Shown here: in pieces, positions 34,191-46,818 of the stretch | How positions within the stretch are numbered: position 1 is the first letter of the stretch | Layout: the number at the start of each line of letters is the position of its first letter | Source: Ilyonectria destructans | Taxonomy: Eukaryota; Ascomycota; Sordariomycetes; Hypocreales; Nectriaceae | Length of the DNA: 64,000 nt | Assembly (NCBI GenBank): GCA_020740775.1 | Contig: JAHEWK010000003.1 | Location: forward strand, 496,001 to 560,000 | Reading direction: 5' to 3' | Program-made: the position numbers and the translations under genes | The notes under the pieces: model-generated | Database searches by the model: none | The model's input: only the letters and a program-made list of their open reading frames with translations | Told to the model about the DNA's origin: nothing

Positions 34191-35451
34191 GATGAGCAGG
34201 CGTGGTGCGATATGGGCTGTGGTGGTGGGAGTGTGAGTCGTGTTTAGGCGTGAATGATGCCGGGCTTGAGTTGGTGTGAGTGACGTCGTTGGAACCAGCA
34301 ATGGTTAAATGCTTGACGTTGGAGGCTTGCGAGGGTCAGTAGCGCGAGCGTAGTGGGGGTTTATCTCCACGTGAGAGGGCGGCGCGGACCGCTAAATTTA
34401 GCACACCTCGCAAGGATTTTCAGAGGGAGGTCCAGAGAGAGTTTCCAACGATTTGCACTATGATCGGGGGACGTCGTGGTTGGTTACGGGGGAGCAGGGA
34501 TTGTCCTGGGGGCCCTTGTGTTTACATCAGGGCGGGGGAGGAGGGGTTTGAGGCCCTGTAATTGACGAAGGGACGCGTCCACAGAACGCGTTCCGGGTTT
34601 GCTTGGAAATTAATTTAGGTACCTAGCCTGCCCACTGCCGGTACAGACTAGAGGTACAGAGACAGCGGGGCCCCCAACTTTCAGCCCAATTCATCAGTGG
34701 ACACCTACAGTGGAGCACGGGAGTCATGGCCTGTGTTGTCGTCCTGACCGCCGCCCAAATCCAACAAAACAAGAGCGAGTAACCTGGGCCAACCGCTCTC
34801 GAGCGCCTGAACGACGGGCTCCAACCGACACCTCTTTTTTCCTTGCCACACACCCTGACGAGTCGACGACCACAGACGAGACGAGACGAGACGGCCGAGA
34901 CGACAATTCCTTTGCGCCGTCCCTTTTGTACATAATCTATATTTTTTTCCTTGCTTCACTTCTTTCCGTCCTTCGTTTCTCGCAGGGCTGCAATTGTCCG
35001 CCGCTCCGGGCTTTGCTTGCCAACCTAAGGGAGGACTAGGACTAGGACTAGCCGCCGGATTTGCAAGCAGGCTCCCGACACGGCCACAACTTTTCAATTG
35101 TTTACTTTGCGACGCCGGCCTGCCCTCGCTCCCACCAGTTCGCCCGCTCCTGCGACTTGCACCGCCCGCTCTGTCGCCGTCTCGACAGCGTCGCCGGCTT
35201 GAGTTCCACGCTGCATTGCTGCGTATGTGCGAGTGACGGCGGGGCGCGCCAAACAACAAACCCGCTGCTGTAGCTGCACACCACCCCCGGCTTTCGACCG
35301 CTCCGCATCGAATCGAATCGACCCGATCCTCGATCCTCGCGGCCCCCGACGACGAGGCCGTCCACCACCACCACCACCACCACCAAACACCATCTCCCAT
35401 TCCGTTGGGCCGCTTGACTGCCGGCCCATTCGCTCTCACGCCGACGCCGTC
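34191..35451. other. Divergent intergenic region with bud3 leader
   Basis: Upstream DNA of the Dcc1-like gene (-) and bud3 (+). The last 700 bases are pyrimidine-rich and carry a (CCA)n run at about 35362-35385, consistent with a long bud3 leader. No coding exon is supported. Confidence 0.5.
35362..35385. repeat. (CCA)n microsatellite in the bud3 leader
   Basis: About eight consecutive CCA triplets, 65-90 bases before the bud3 start codon. Confidence 0.85.
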
Positions 35452-38400
35452 ATGGTTCGCGTCACCGAAGAGCTGGCGCTGTCGCCCGACCACGTCACGC
35501 TCTACCACGCCTCCGATCCGCTGCAGGGCCACCTCCCCGTCCTCATCTTCCACGGGCCCTCGACGACTGCCAACTACACCCTCAACAGCTCCCGCGTCCA
35601 GGTCCATGTCCTCTCCCCGGCCGGTTTCCAGTGCTTCCCCCGCATTACCATCTCGCCCAACTCGCCCTTCTACTCCGTCGTCAACTACCTGCCCCGCGAG
35701 TTCCAGGGCGACGAGGTCTACCGCGCCCTAGCCTTTGGCCTCTTCAAGTACTTCACCGAGCTGCCTGACGATGTCAAGACGTACCTGCGACGCCAGTACC
35801 CGACCCGCAGTCGTCGCCCGGGGAGTGCGCCGGCCTTGTTTGGGGAGCAGCATGCCGCCGACATCGTCAAGTCGATGCTCCCCAGCGACCACACCGCCGA
35901 AGTCATTGATGTCCTCCAGGAGGCCCTGCAGACCCAACACATCAGCAATGTCGACCTCGACTTGGTGCTACCACCGGGTAGCATTGTGCCACTCCAGCCC
36001 GCCGATCTGGAGGACGTTCCCGACGACGAGGACGATATCCTGGACCCGACGTTACGGCAATATGGAGGATACACACCCCTCATCAAGCTATTTGGCGACC
36101 CGGTCTTTCTACCCACGAGCCGCCTGCGACGAGCGCCCTCGAAGCCGTCATCTCTGAACCGCAGCAAGTCCTTTTCCCCGGACCAAAAGGCTGAGCTGCG
36201 CATGAAACTCGCGGAGCTTGTACACACCGAAGAGCGGTATGTGGCGAAAGTGAGAGAGTTGGTCCACCATGTCGCAGCCGACTTCCGCGACAGCGCTCAG
36301 GCGAGACCGCCCGGCAGCCTCAGCCCATCCGAGGAAGAACTCGAGAGGCTGTTCCCCAAGTCAGCCGATGGCATTCTCACCATGAACTCAGGTTTTATGG
36401 AAGAGCTGCGGAAAATCATGGACGAGACGGAAGAGGACGCCACCAAGGACATGGAGATGCCAACTGTGAGCCTCCTGGGCTCGAAGCTGGGACGCGTAAA
36501 AGATCCCAGCGGCGCGCTCGCGATGGCAAGGCTGTTTCTGGAGTGGTTTCCCAAGTTTACCGAGTGCTACCAGGATTATATCAAGGCGAGCCAGCATTTC
36601 CCAGCTCTCCTCAACTCCTTCCTCGACCAGCAGTCAAGTTTCAAGCAGCGAGTCGCCCAGACCGGCGAGCAGACTATCCGCTCCATCCTCATCGAACCCG
36701 TCCAGCGACTGCCCCGGTACAGCCTGCTCATTGACCAGATTGTGGGCTGCATCCCCATCACACACCCCGCTCTACAACCCATGCTCAAAGCGCGAGATAT
36801 TATTACCAATATTTGCTCTATGGATGACCCCTTACCGGACAAGCCGCACGTTGTCAGCCGACTTCGAAATATGGTTGAATCCTGGCCCCAGGATCTGGAA
36901 CCGCAGGGACGTCTGATAATATCAGCGGATTTCACAGAAGTGGCTCCTCCATTCCAGGCCTCGGTCAACCAGTCAGATAAATCCGGCATTTTTCTGCTCT
37001 TCTCCGACTGTGTTATTATTCTGAAGAAGATGGCTGGCAACATGACTGGGCGCGATCTACTACGTGAGATCGAGAAGCCGTCGGCTGCTGGCTTGCTTAT
37101 TTCCATGACCAACGCGGCGGGTGGTCCGGCATCGTACGAATTCGTCTTTACCGGATGGCACCCGTTGCCCGATGTGCGCTTTACCGAGTCTCTGGATGGC
37201 ACTCTCTTTTGGATGACGTCGACCCAAGAGATGAGAGGGGCCCACCCCGGCGAGCACCAGATCAGCCAGGCCGTAACATCCCGCTGCTTCCTACTCCAGG
37301 AGATCTACGAGGCCCGCGCCGCCAAGTGGGGAGAGGAAATCGTCAAGGCCCGTGTCGAGGCGCGCTTCTCCGAGCCAGAACGTGAAGACCCGACCTGGAC
37401 GCTCCGATCAGTACGCATGCCCGACAGCAACATCGGAATTCATGCTGCCATCTTCCAGGAGGGTGCCGACCAGTTGATCGCGGGCCGCAAGGAGCCTGCC
37501 CCGATCCGCGTGGTGGTTGATCATGATAAGGGTACTAAGGGGGCACCCGTCGGTCATTACGGCGTTGAGATTGTCGTCAATCTGTCGACGAATGACATGA
37601 ACCGGGTGTCGATGCTCACAGTGGGATTGAATGGGAAGCAGTACCAGGATGATGTTGCGTTGGAGGACTTGCTCCCTACAATGTCGCGACGAGGTAGGTC
37701 CTATTTCTAAGACTTGAAGCAGGATATAAGCTAATCATAACAGTCATCCAACTTCTCAGCACACAACACAACGTTTCTAACATGCAGCTGACCGCAGCTC
37801 TGGTCTCCTACTACTCAAAGACACTTCATGACCTCTCCTTGTCAGGACGAGCCGAGAAGACTCGCTCTTTCTTGGCCTCCTCCCCCGTCAAGATCTTCTC
37901 GAGCCTCTGGACTGGAAGTTCGACCCATACCCCTGAAACCCCTCCGGCAGAATCCAAGCACCGTCGACAAGTGCCGTCAATCCACCGCAACAACAGCCAG
38001 CAGTCCGTTATTGGCTCTATCCGCGGAAAGGACGGCATCTCTCAGGAGGAGGGTCGTCCCGAGAACCCGCTGGTGCGGCTGGAGCGCACATTCACAGGAT
38101 ACGTCGCCGCCTTCCAGTCCCGCAAGGGTCTTATTGTCGGCCGGTCGTTGCTGAATCGCTCGATGGCTGATGAGTTGTCTGTGAACGAGCTGTACAATAA
38201 GCTCATTGAGAGCCCCTATGACTTTGAGGCGGCCTCGGAGCTGAGCACCGAGGTCATCTTTGTGGCGTTTGAAAAGTTCCTCCGTATTGCTTGGGCCGAG
38301 CAGATGGGACCTGTCATGTCCATGCAGTCGCTCGACACGCTCCAGGATCGCGTCAACAAACGAGTTCCGGGAGACTTTGCGGATTTTGTCAACTTTTTGT

Positions 38401-39989
38401 TCGGTGATATGGCGCCGCAGAACCGCAGAGCCTTTACGGCGCTCATTAAGCTGTTGTCGGATCTACTCGAAGGTTGTGGGAATGACGGCGACAGGGGCGT
38501 TCTCACCCTCGCCTTTGCGGAGCTACTCGTTTACGATGGGACGGCGCCGAATTATATTAACCTGCTGGACCGTCTTGTTCAGGACTGTGATCGGATTTTT
38601 GAGGAACCCAGTTTGAACCATAGCTTCAACCTCGACCACGCAACATACGACTCCATCAACTCTGCCATCCGTGGCGGAAAGTCATACACTGGATCCCTGA
38701 CGTCAAATACGTCATCCCTGCGCCGGAAATTCGGCTTCGACACCCTTCTGCGACAGAACAGCAAGGATGACCGTTCATCGATGTGGCGAACCCTCAGCAA
38801 GCATCGAAACCCCGCTACTGGCGATGCATCAAGCATGTCAAAGGGACACCTTGGCCGATCCCATTCCATCGATGATAACACAATACCAAAGAAGCTGCAG
38901 CGCCGTCCTGGCTCCCGCGATCGTCCGCCCATAGCAGGGGCGTTTGACGAAGTGAGGCCGGGCAGCTCGCATCGGATGCTCGAGACGATTGGCGAGCCCG
39001 ACGTGGAGCCGCCACCACGGTCACCGAGAAAGAAGCGGCGCAGTTCCTTGTCGGATCTGCGAAGCCTGATGACTGCGGCATCACTCGACGACGACGACCT
39101 CCCTCTGCAGCCACTACAGGACACCAAGCAGACCAGCGAGAAGATCAACGCAAGCCCCAAGGCGCTGACGCCGTCTAAGATACCAATCAGTCCCGTTTTG
39201 GCACAGAGCATGCGGATATCACGCCAGAAAGAAAATGTCGCAGAGCCCTTTCCCAATTTCACTGAGCCAACTGAGCAACCCACTAAGCCGGAGTCGTATA
39301 CCAAGGGTCACAGGCATTCCAGAACGCTCTCCACAACAAACATCCCTAGTCTGCGGCCAACACGACAATTCGCACCTGGTCCCGAATCACCGACACGCCG
39401 TCTGACGTCCACCTCAACGAGAACAGGCAGCCCGACACGAATAACAACTCAGAGGCTGCGTCTACAGTCTCCCCAGAAGCTTCGCGAGCGCCTCCAGACG
39501 GAGAAGCAGGCAGTAGACGGAGTCGACGCTTCGCTGCGATCGGAACTGTCCAAGATCGGCGAGGAGATGGCTCGCGTTAACAGCACCCGGCCCCCGGGCT
39601 CACACTCGGTCGACATGCGACGGCTCGGCGCGGCGGTGCGACAACTCGAGGATCGGATTCCAACGGAGGTGCAGGAGCTGCAGGAGAAGCATGACGCTAT
39701 CCAGCGTGACATGGACACGACGGTCAAGGCGTCCGAAGCCAAGGTGCGGGCCATCGACCAACTATACAAGGAAGCAGTAGCGGAGAACGAGCTGCTGTAT
39801 GAAAAGTTCAACGGAGAGCTGGGCAAGATTGTCAAGGCGCTGAAGGGCAAGGGTAAAGATGACAAGGAGGAGCTGATGACGAAGTTGCGAGATCAGGGTG
39901 AGGAGACGGCTCGAATGAAGAAGGAGAATGCGCGACTGAAGCGGGAGATGGTCAGTCTGCGCGCGGCTCTCAAAGGGACGACGGAGTAG
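35452..39989 (+). CDS. bud3: Bud3-type Rho guanine nucleotide exchange factor
   Basis: Exons 35452-37693 and 37744-39989 give 1495 residues. The intron is GTAGGT..ATAACAG with a GCTAATC branch site. The N-terminal 230 residues (MVRVTEELALSPDHVTLYHA, then FHGPSTTANYTLNSSRVQV) fit the Bud3-specific N-terminal region. A DH domain covers about 246-446 (LAELVHTEERYVAKV...EPVQRLPRYSLLIDQI) and a PH-like region about 480-640. A conserved helical part follows around 800-960, then a long Ser/Pro/Arg-rich region with many possible phosphosites. A coiled coil ends the protein, about 1360-1490 (MKKENARLKREMVSLRAALK). Filamentous-fungal Bud3 proteins are about this long and activate Rho4 at septation sites. 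The name rests on domain order and length, and another fungal DH protein cannot be fully excluded. Confidence 0.82.
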
Positions 39990-40301
39990 GTGAAGTCGTC
40001 CCCTGCGAAGTTGCTGAGGCGATAAGAGCTATATAGGCTGAGTGAGGATTTCATTAGTTTTGGCGGCTGGGTGGTTGTATATTACGCGGTGGGCTCTGGA
40101 ATTGGGAGTCTGGAGCAAGGCCGCACGTTACGGTTTGGGCCGGGTCTGGCAACTGGGTCCAGGGAAGGCCTCATGTCATGTTATGCAGATTCAAGAGAAA
40201 TTATAGAACAATACGAAATGTCATGACGAGCTGAAGGATTGTGTCTATTCGGCAGAGTGGGCATCGCGTGATGGGGTGCAAGTTTTCAGATGGAGATGGC
40301 G
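39990..40301. other. Convergent intergenic region
   Basis: 312 bases between the 3' ends of bud3 and rev7; nothing recognisable. Confidence 0.5.
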
Positions 40302-41104
40302 TCATGACGATGGAGGAGTTGGACCCTGCTCTATCCAACACTCGAAGAAGAGCGGGCCAGCTCGGATGGAGCGGATGGGAGTGGTGGTGGTGCCGCCAAG
40401 GGAGGAGCCCTGGTTTCGTGAGGTTTCGGATCGAGGTTGGAGGTTGGGTTGGGAAGGGATCCAATGTTGAGGATGCTGCAGGGACCAGTTAATACGGGAC
40501 GCAGATTGGGCGAGAGTTGAGGTCATACTCCTATGGGCGCGGGGGCTTCATCGCGGAGCTCAACGGCGAGCGTAAAGGTGCTGCACTCGGGAAGCGGAGG
40601 CATCGTCTCCCCCGCGTAGGCAATGCGCCGGAGGGCTCCACGGAGGGCCTCGTTGATGTCGGTCCAGTTGACGGCGTCCTGTTCCTCGGCCTCGAAGTCG
40701 ACGGCGCCATTGTCCTCCAACTCAGGATCTTCCTCTTCAGCGACCTCGCCCCACGCGGGGAACGCCTCGACGTCAAAGACCCAGCGCTCCCGCACCTCGA
40801 GCGTCTTGGGCGCATGCATAGCCACGGCGATGCGCCGCACGGTGCCCTTTTGCAGCTGCACCGTGATGGCAGTCACAGCATCGTTGATCCACGCGCAGAG
40901 GCCCGGGTGGCGTGACTGGCGTACGGGCAGGTTGAAGGCGCGGGCGGTCAGGAAGGTCGTGCGCGGGTAGAGGCCGCGGTGGTAGAGCAGCGAGTGCAGG
41001 GCGAGGGTGAGGAAGGTCGTGAAGCAGGAGAGGAGCGTGGCGGCGTCGGTGGCTGGCAGGGAGGCGCCTTCGGGAGGGTTTAGCGGTTGCGGTGGTGTTG
41101 ACAT
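40302..41104 (-). CDS. rev7: HORMA-domain protein Rev7/Mad2B
   Basis: Exons 41104-40529 and 40475-40302 give 249 residues. The intron is GTATGA..CTGCAG with a TATTAACTG branch. The HORMA domain starts near residue 20 (DAATLLSCFTTFLTLALHSL, YHRGLYPRTTFLTAR) and continues through the ALRRIAYAGETMPPLP and STFTLAVELRD segments. The second exon supplies IRAGPLFFECWIEQG, which matches the C-terminal safety-belt strand of Rev7. Rev7 is the accessory subunit of translesion DNA polymerase zeta with Rev3 and also acts in other HORMA-based repair complexes. Mad2 is a possible rival, but divergence and length favour Rev7. Confidence 0.85.
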
Positions 41105-41668
41105 GGGAGAGTTGGAGAGGCGACGAGGGTGGTGAGGCTGGTGAGGCTGGTGATGATGGCTAAGAGTGAGAATCGTGGTGGTTTGGAGGGAGGATGGATT
41201 GAAGAAGACGTGGCTGGCACGCGTAGAGTGTGACGCGAGATCACGTGCTTGCGATGGCGTGTGAGTTGGCTCTCAACTCTAATGACAGTGACAGTACCGA
41301 CCAGAACGGTGATAACGATGACGTATCTACCCTGTAACCAACTTTGATGTATTCCAATGCCTTCACCTTTCATCAGCTTAGAAATTGAATACCCAGGGTT
41401 GCAGTCTCGACACGTCAAAAACGCATGTTGTCTTGCATCATCCCCGCCAGGCTTCCATTGACTCCGAGGCAGCTGTGCACTGCCCCGCGAGCTCCCAAAC
41501 TCCACATATAGGGCTGAGGAGGCACCCAAAGCTCATGACGCAGCCCCTCCACTTCCATTCTTTATCTTCGCTCCAACATCCCACGCCGTGAACCGCCATT
41601 CTCCAACAAACTTGGCTTCTCTCGCAACACACACAGATACTTCACAGCCGCCGCGCAAAGCTACACCC
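41105..41668. promoter_or_regulatory. Divergent promoter region of rev7 and the PI31 gene
   Basis: 564 bases between two start codons pointing apart. No specific element was recognised, and the reading frames in it lack coding character. Confidence 0.5.
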
Positions 41669-42897
41669 ATGGCCGCTCCCCTCAGCTCCGCCGCCATCCT
41701 GGGCGGCATGGCCGACGCCCTCCCCACACATCCCGCCGGCGACGACTCGTCCGACCTAGCATCGTCGTACGAGGCCATCGCCCTGCTCATCCACGCTTAC
41801 ATGGCAGCACTGGGCTTCAAGCTTCAGGGCTTCGACGAAGACAAGAAACTCGGTGCGTCTCCTTGCGCCTTGCCCCTCATCCCCGTTCTCGTCTAACTGA
41901 CCTGCTGCAGCTGAATGCGAGTCCCTCGCTCCGCGCCTCCCGCCCCAATGGAACACGGGCTTTGGGTCCTTGAGCTTCGTCTACTCCCATAAGCAATCAG
42001 CCATGACCTTTGTCATCCGCGTGGATCGCATGGGTGGCAAGGTCGAAGTCCGCGGTCTCGCCGTCGGTGACGAGAGGATCCACCGCTTCGAGCGGACGGT
42101 GCGCGATGTCGTGCAGTCTAGTGGCCTGCCTATTCGTATCACCATGAATGGCGAGAACGAGGACCGCAGTGATCTCGCTAACAAGCTCCGGGGCGTGTTC
42201 GTCTCGGAGGAAGCCGTCGCCAGTATGTCCTGCTCCTCCTCCCTCTCCCTCTAAGAACCTGCAGACTGACCTCTGATTAGATATCCTCCACGACCTCAAG
42301 GTCAACATTATCCAGAAGCTCATTCCCAAGCTCCAAAGCGAAGGCTACGTCGAGACCGCCGAAGCCGAAGCCACCGCCCGCTCCGAGCGCCGCGCCCAAG
42401 AAGCCCAGGACCCCAACCGGCCCTTCCGCGGACCCGACCCGGACGCCAACATCCCGGCGCCGGGCATAAACCCGCTCCCGGAGATGGCGCGCCCCCGGCC
42501 CCACCCCGTCGCCGATTTCCCGCCTCCCGGCTTCGAGGACGAGTACGAAATGAACCGCCCGCCGCGCGGCATCGTCATGCCCGGCCGCTCGCCCTTCAAC
42601 ATAGGCCACGACGACCTGAACCCGCCAGGCCTGGGCCCCCACGATCCCCTCCGCGGCTCCTTCACTGGCGGCGGCCTTCCGCGTCCCGGTGGCGGATCTG
42701 GCATGCATCCGACCTTTGATGACCCCCTGTTTGGTGGCCCCGGTGCTGGTTCTGGTGGCTACGGCTACGACCCCCAAGCGCCTCCTGGCGCACGTTGGGA
42801 TCCTCTCGGCCCTGGCGGTGGCCCTCGTTTTCCCGGCCCGGGAGGCGGTAGGGGCAATAACCCCTTTGGAGGATTTGGGGCAGGAGACATTATCTAA
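41669..42897 (+). CDS. PI31 proteasome regulator (PSMF1 family)
   Basis: Exons 41669-41852, 41911-42222 and 42281-42897 give 370 residues, and all junctions are in phase. The N-terminal FP/PI31 domain covers about 25-185 (SSYEAIALLIHAYMAALGFK, GFGSLSFVYSHKQSAMTFVI, SEEAVANILHDLKVNIIQKL). The rest is Pro/Gly-rich and disordered with repeated GGG-PRFPGPGG-like stretches and the PI31 C-terminal signature (HPTFDDPLFGGPG, PPGARWDPLGPGG). PI31 binds the 20S proteasome and is reported as an adaptor or assembly/transport factor. The protein ends in Ile-Ile and not in the HbYX-like end seen in animal PI31. Confidence 0.92.
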
Positions 42898-43460
42898 GTA
42901 GACGTTGAGAAGCAAAAAATTGGGGCTGTACGATTATGATGGAGGCCTTCTTACAAGGTCATGATGACAGAATGATTAATAAATGACATCCAATGCCTTC
43001 TGCTCACTATGCTCCACCCGTCATGTCCGTACGTTGTAAATTATCAGGTCAATGATATCTCATCTGTGTCCACTTTAAAAGGTTCATAACTTGGAAGCTA
43101 GGCAGGTAATCTAATTACATGCTCTAACTCATCTACACTCCACATCCATTCATCAAAGCAGGCCGAAGAGGCAATCGTCATGACTCTCGGGTGGTGCTCG
43201 CGTCTATTTACTCTTTTTCTTTTCACCAGAAAGGAGATAGAAAAAATAACAAAGAGCCAGGTGATCGCGTCCCACAGTCTTTTTAGATTTCTTTCTTCTC
43301 CTCCCGGTATCCATTAACCAGGTACGGCACGACGGCGGTTCCTACTGCGACGGCAGCAAATCCATCAAGAGTGCAGCTTCCGCAGGTTTCTCATCCGGGC
43401 AGATCCCTGCGCATGTGCCTGCGTCATCAGGATCCCGGTCCCCGATACCGCAGGCCCTTC
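42898..43460. other. Convergent intergenic region
   Basis: 563 bases between the 3' ends of the PI31 and Kap114 genes. Nothing coding or structured was recognised. Confidence 0.5.
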
Positions 43461-46400
43461 CTATTGTCCTGCCGAGCTAGCCACCTCGTTGAGCTTCGTC
43501 TTCTCATCCTCGGTGAGCATGTTGTACCACTCCTGGAAGTTGGCCACATTCTCCCGGGCGCAGCGGATGAAGAATTCTGTCAGGTATGCCTGGGTTTCGT
43601 CGTCTCGCTGTCGCTGACCACCCTCCATGAACGACATGAGATCAGCCTTGGTAGTGCCGAGGCTCAGGTCAAGGGTATCATCATCATCCTCCCAGCCCTC
43701 GTCGTCATTCTCATCATCATCGAAGTTGGCAGATGCCACGGCAGCGGCGGCAGCGTTGGCGGCAGCCCGAGCACCAGATGCAGAAAGGAGCTCCTCAATG
43801 AGCACCTTGATGATTTTGAGGGATGCAGGAATGATTGTGTATTGGTCGGGGTCTGTGACTCGAGTAGTTCCATTAGCGTTTTGTTCTTCTTGTCTATATT
43901 GTTCGCAGAGTTGGTTCAAAACGAAGTCTGCTGTTGGAATGTTGTCTGGTGTTGGGCACATACTCTGCTTCGCACGAGAGCGCGTCTTAATCAGACCATC
44001 ATCGGCGGTGACGATCAGATCACCCTTGACTGAAGTCTGTGCGAGACGGGGATCGTTGAGGGAGTAGAGCTTGGACAGAGCGATCACGCTACAAATATGT
44101 CAGTAAAGTGACATAATACAGTGACTCCAACTACTCACTTCAGTCGGATCTCGTCGTAGCCAGCAAAGTTGACCGAGTTCTCCAGCCACTTAGCCAGAAC
44201 GACCTGGAGACCACTCTCGCCCTGAATCTGGACTTGGCTCAAAAACTCGACGATATCGCTAGCACCGGCCAGAGAAAGACGGGCAAAAACGAGAATGAGG
44301 GACTGAATGAATGCTGCTGCTTGCGCAGAAGCGAGCCTGTTGGCAACGGCTTGAAGAAGCTGAGGCAAGAAAGGGCCTAGGCGCTCCTGGCCAGCCTTCT
44401 CCACCAGCTCGGCGGCGAGTCCTCCAACCTCGGACGCAGAGTTGTCCTCGATAGAAGGGCCAAGAAGTCGGTCGATGATGTGCAGGCAAACCTCCAGTCC
44501 AGAGCGGCCGTTGGCGTCTTGCCAGGCGAGGACCTGCTGGTGATCGTGCTGCAGAATCCACTTGACCGTCTCGGAACCTGGTCGCAGGACCTCTCCCTCA
44601 GTAGACTCCATGAGAAGGCGGTTCAACTTGGGGAAAGTTGCTGCCACAAATCCAGGAGGCAGAGGCTCCGATCCGTGCTCTGCCAAAACAGCGAGCAGCT
44701 CAGTTGCAACCTATGAGTGATCAGTTTGGCTCAACAACAATTAAAAATGGGTTCTCACGGTGACAAGTGGGTTGTCCTCTGTAAGGTTAGCAACGTCAAA
44801 GGCGCCAGTCAGGGTAGGCAGAATCTTGCCGCACAGAGCAGCGTACGACGCAGGATCGGACAAAGTACCGACAATTTCCTCAAACGCCTCGGACACCAGC
44901 ATGGTAACTTGAAAGTTGCTAGCACCCAGCTTGGCGAGCAGGAAGAGCAGATCCACGGACTGCACATCGTTGGAGAGAGCAATTCTCGTCTCCAGGCCGA
45001 TAGCAGCGCGAAGGGCCTCGGCCAGAGTAACGAGAAGCTCGTCGGCATCCTCCATATCGCTGGGGTCCTTTCCATTCATGTAGGTCTGGATAGAGGTGAT
45101 GATGGGAACCTGTCGGTCAGGGGTGACACGTCCGGAGTTGATGAGTCCCTCGGCAGCCTTGATACACGCGACCTGGACAACCTCTGACTCTTCGCGGGTG
45201 ATAGAATCGACAATGCGGTCTAGCAGAGAAGGAGGTGTCTCAAAAGATCGGCAAAGAACACCGGCAACAAGATAACCACGAGCCCGGAGAAGCGGCTCCT
45301 CGGGTCGGTTGATGGCGAAGTCAACCAATTCCAAGTAAGCGTGGGCGACGGGGTCTGGAATGGGCTTGCTCATGTCCTGGAAGTCACTAACCAGCATGAC
45401 GAACAAGTAAAGGGCAGACTCTTGGCTACGCCAGGACACACCCTCGCCAGTGAAGAGCGTCTTGGTGTAGCCAAACAATCCATCGATCGTCTTCTGGTCG
45501 AACCACTCACCCATCTTGATCAACAAGTCTCCAGCCGCAGTTCGAGCAGTGTAGTTGGCAGTGACAGAGGTCTCTTCAGCCAGGTACAAGGAGCAATCGA
45601 TATCCCACAAATCCTCCTCCTCTCGGGTCACCCGAGAGTAGGCGACGAGCATCTTCATGATCTCGATCATCCACGGAACATCTTGAGCAGATGCATGGGC
45701 GTTCAGCTGGCCATCAAGCTCGGCCTGGACAGGGGGTGCTCGGAAGCACTGGTTCAAGAAGTCCAGCTCCTCAAGGATAAGGAAATCCAGGGTGTAAGGA
45801 AGGCTGTCCGAGTCCTCCAATCTTCCTTGGGCGTCATTCTTAATGTAAAGCTCCTCGTGAGGGCCCTGCATGAGGGTAAGTTCCTCCCACACCGCGCTGA
45901 AGAAGGTGGTGCTCTGAGGAAGGAGCAGGTTGGGGAAGACGCGACGGATTCTCAACAAAGTCTTGACAACCTGGAGCTTGAGAGCAATGATGCTGTTCCA
46001 GCTGTCGGGCTGGGAGCCAGTGGTGAGGTCGGCATCGGGCAGACGGCTCTTCAAGACGGTGATGAAGAAGGGGTTCCACTCCTTGAGGAGTTCATCCGCA
46101 AAGGCGCGAACCTCTTTAGCATGGTCCTCCTTGATCATGTTCATCAGATCGAAGCAGCCTCGGAAGATGGAAATGGCCAGGGCTCGCAGCATGGGCTTTC
46201 GGTTCTCGTTGAGGGCGACTTCGGTCAGGCCCTTGGAGATATCACGAGCCATGGAGAAGAACTGGTCTTCGCTCAAGCTCTCTTCGATGATATCATTTAG
46301 GACCCTCAATGCACCATGTAGCTGGGCATCGGTGCCGGTAGGGATAACACCGAGGACGGTGGGGAGGAGGTGAGGCCACTGTTCGGGGAAGTCATGGATG

Positions 46401-46818
46401 GCAATCTTGCCAACGGCGTAACTGTACGTGGCAACAGGTAAGCAATTAGATGTTTTGGGAAATCCCAGCGCTAAGGAGCGTACCTAGCGGATATCTTGAC
46501 TTTTCGGTCCTCTTCAGGGCTCAGGGCGAGGTCGAGGAGGGTCTGCTTGAGCTGACCGCGACTCTCGTCGGCGATGGGGATCTGAGGCTCGCTGTCATCC
46601 TCCTCGGCGCTCCAGTTCTTCTCGATGAATAATCGGAGGTTAGTGAGGGCGGCCTGACGGATGCTGGTGTCGATGGAGGTGTGGGCGGCGACGTTGGCGA
46701 GAGACAGGGGAAAGGCGGGATTGGAGCGGGCGCGCTTGAGCTCGATCTCGGCCTGCTGGCGGGGCGCCTGGTCGGGGAGCTGGGTGTTGGCCAGGAGCTG
46801 CACCAGCTGGTCCTCCAT
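43461..46818 (-). CDS. kap114: Importin beta-family karyopherin, Kap114/importin-9
   Basis: Four exons on the minus strand (46818-46484, 46421-44759, 44710-44139, 44088-43461) give 1065 residues, the normal size for Kap114/importin-9. An importin-beta N-terminal domain lies at about 22-110 (AEIELKRARSNPAFPLSLAN, SIRQAALTNLRLFIEKNW), followed by HEAT-like helical repeats (YAVGKIAIHDFPEQWPHLLP). Near the C-terminus are an Ala-rich stretch and the acidic DDDENDDEGWEDDDDTLDL loop typical of this karyopherin. Homologues import histones H2A-H2B, TBP and other basic proteins using Ran-GTP. In-frame residues upstream of 46818 exist but MEDQLVQLL is the natural family start. Confidence 0.92.

Noticed and set aside
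38579..39304. 241-codon antisense ORF opposite bud3
   Set aside because: Shadow of the Ser/Arg-rich coding region; no start context or domain.
44717..46300. Long antisense ORFs opposite Kap114 (up to 319 codons)
   Set aside because: They are frame shadows of the karyopherin coding sequence and show no domain.
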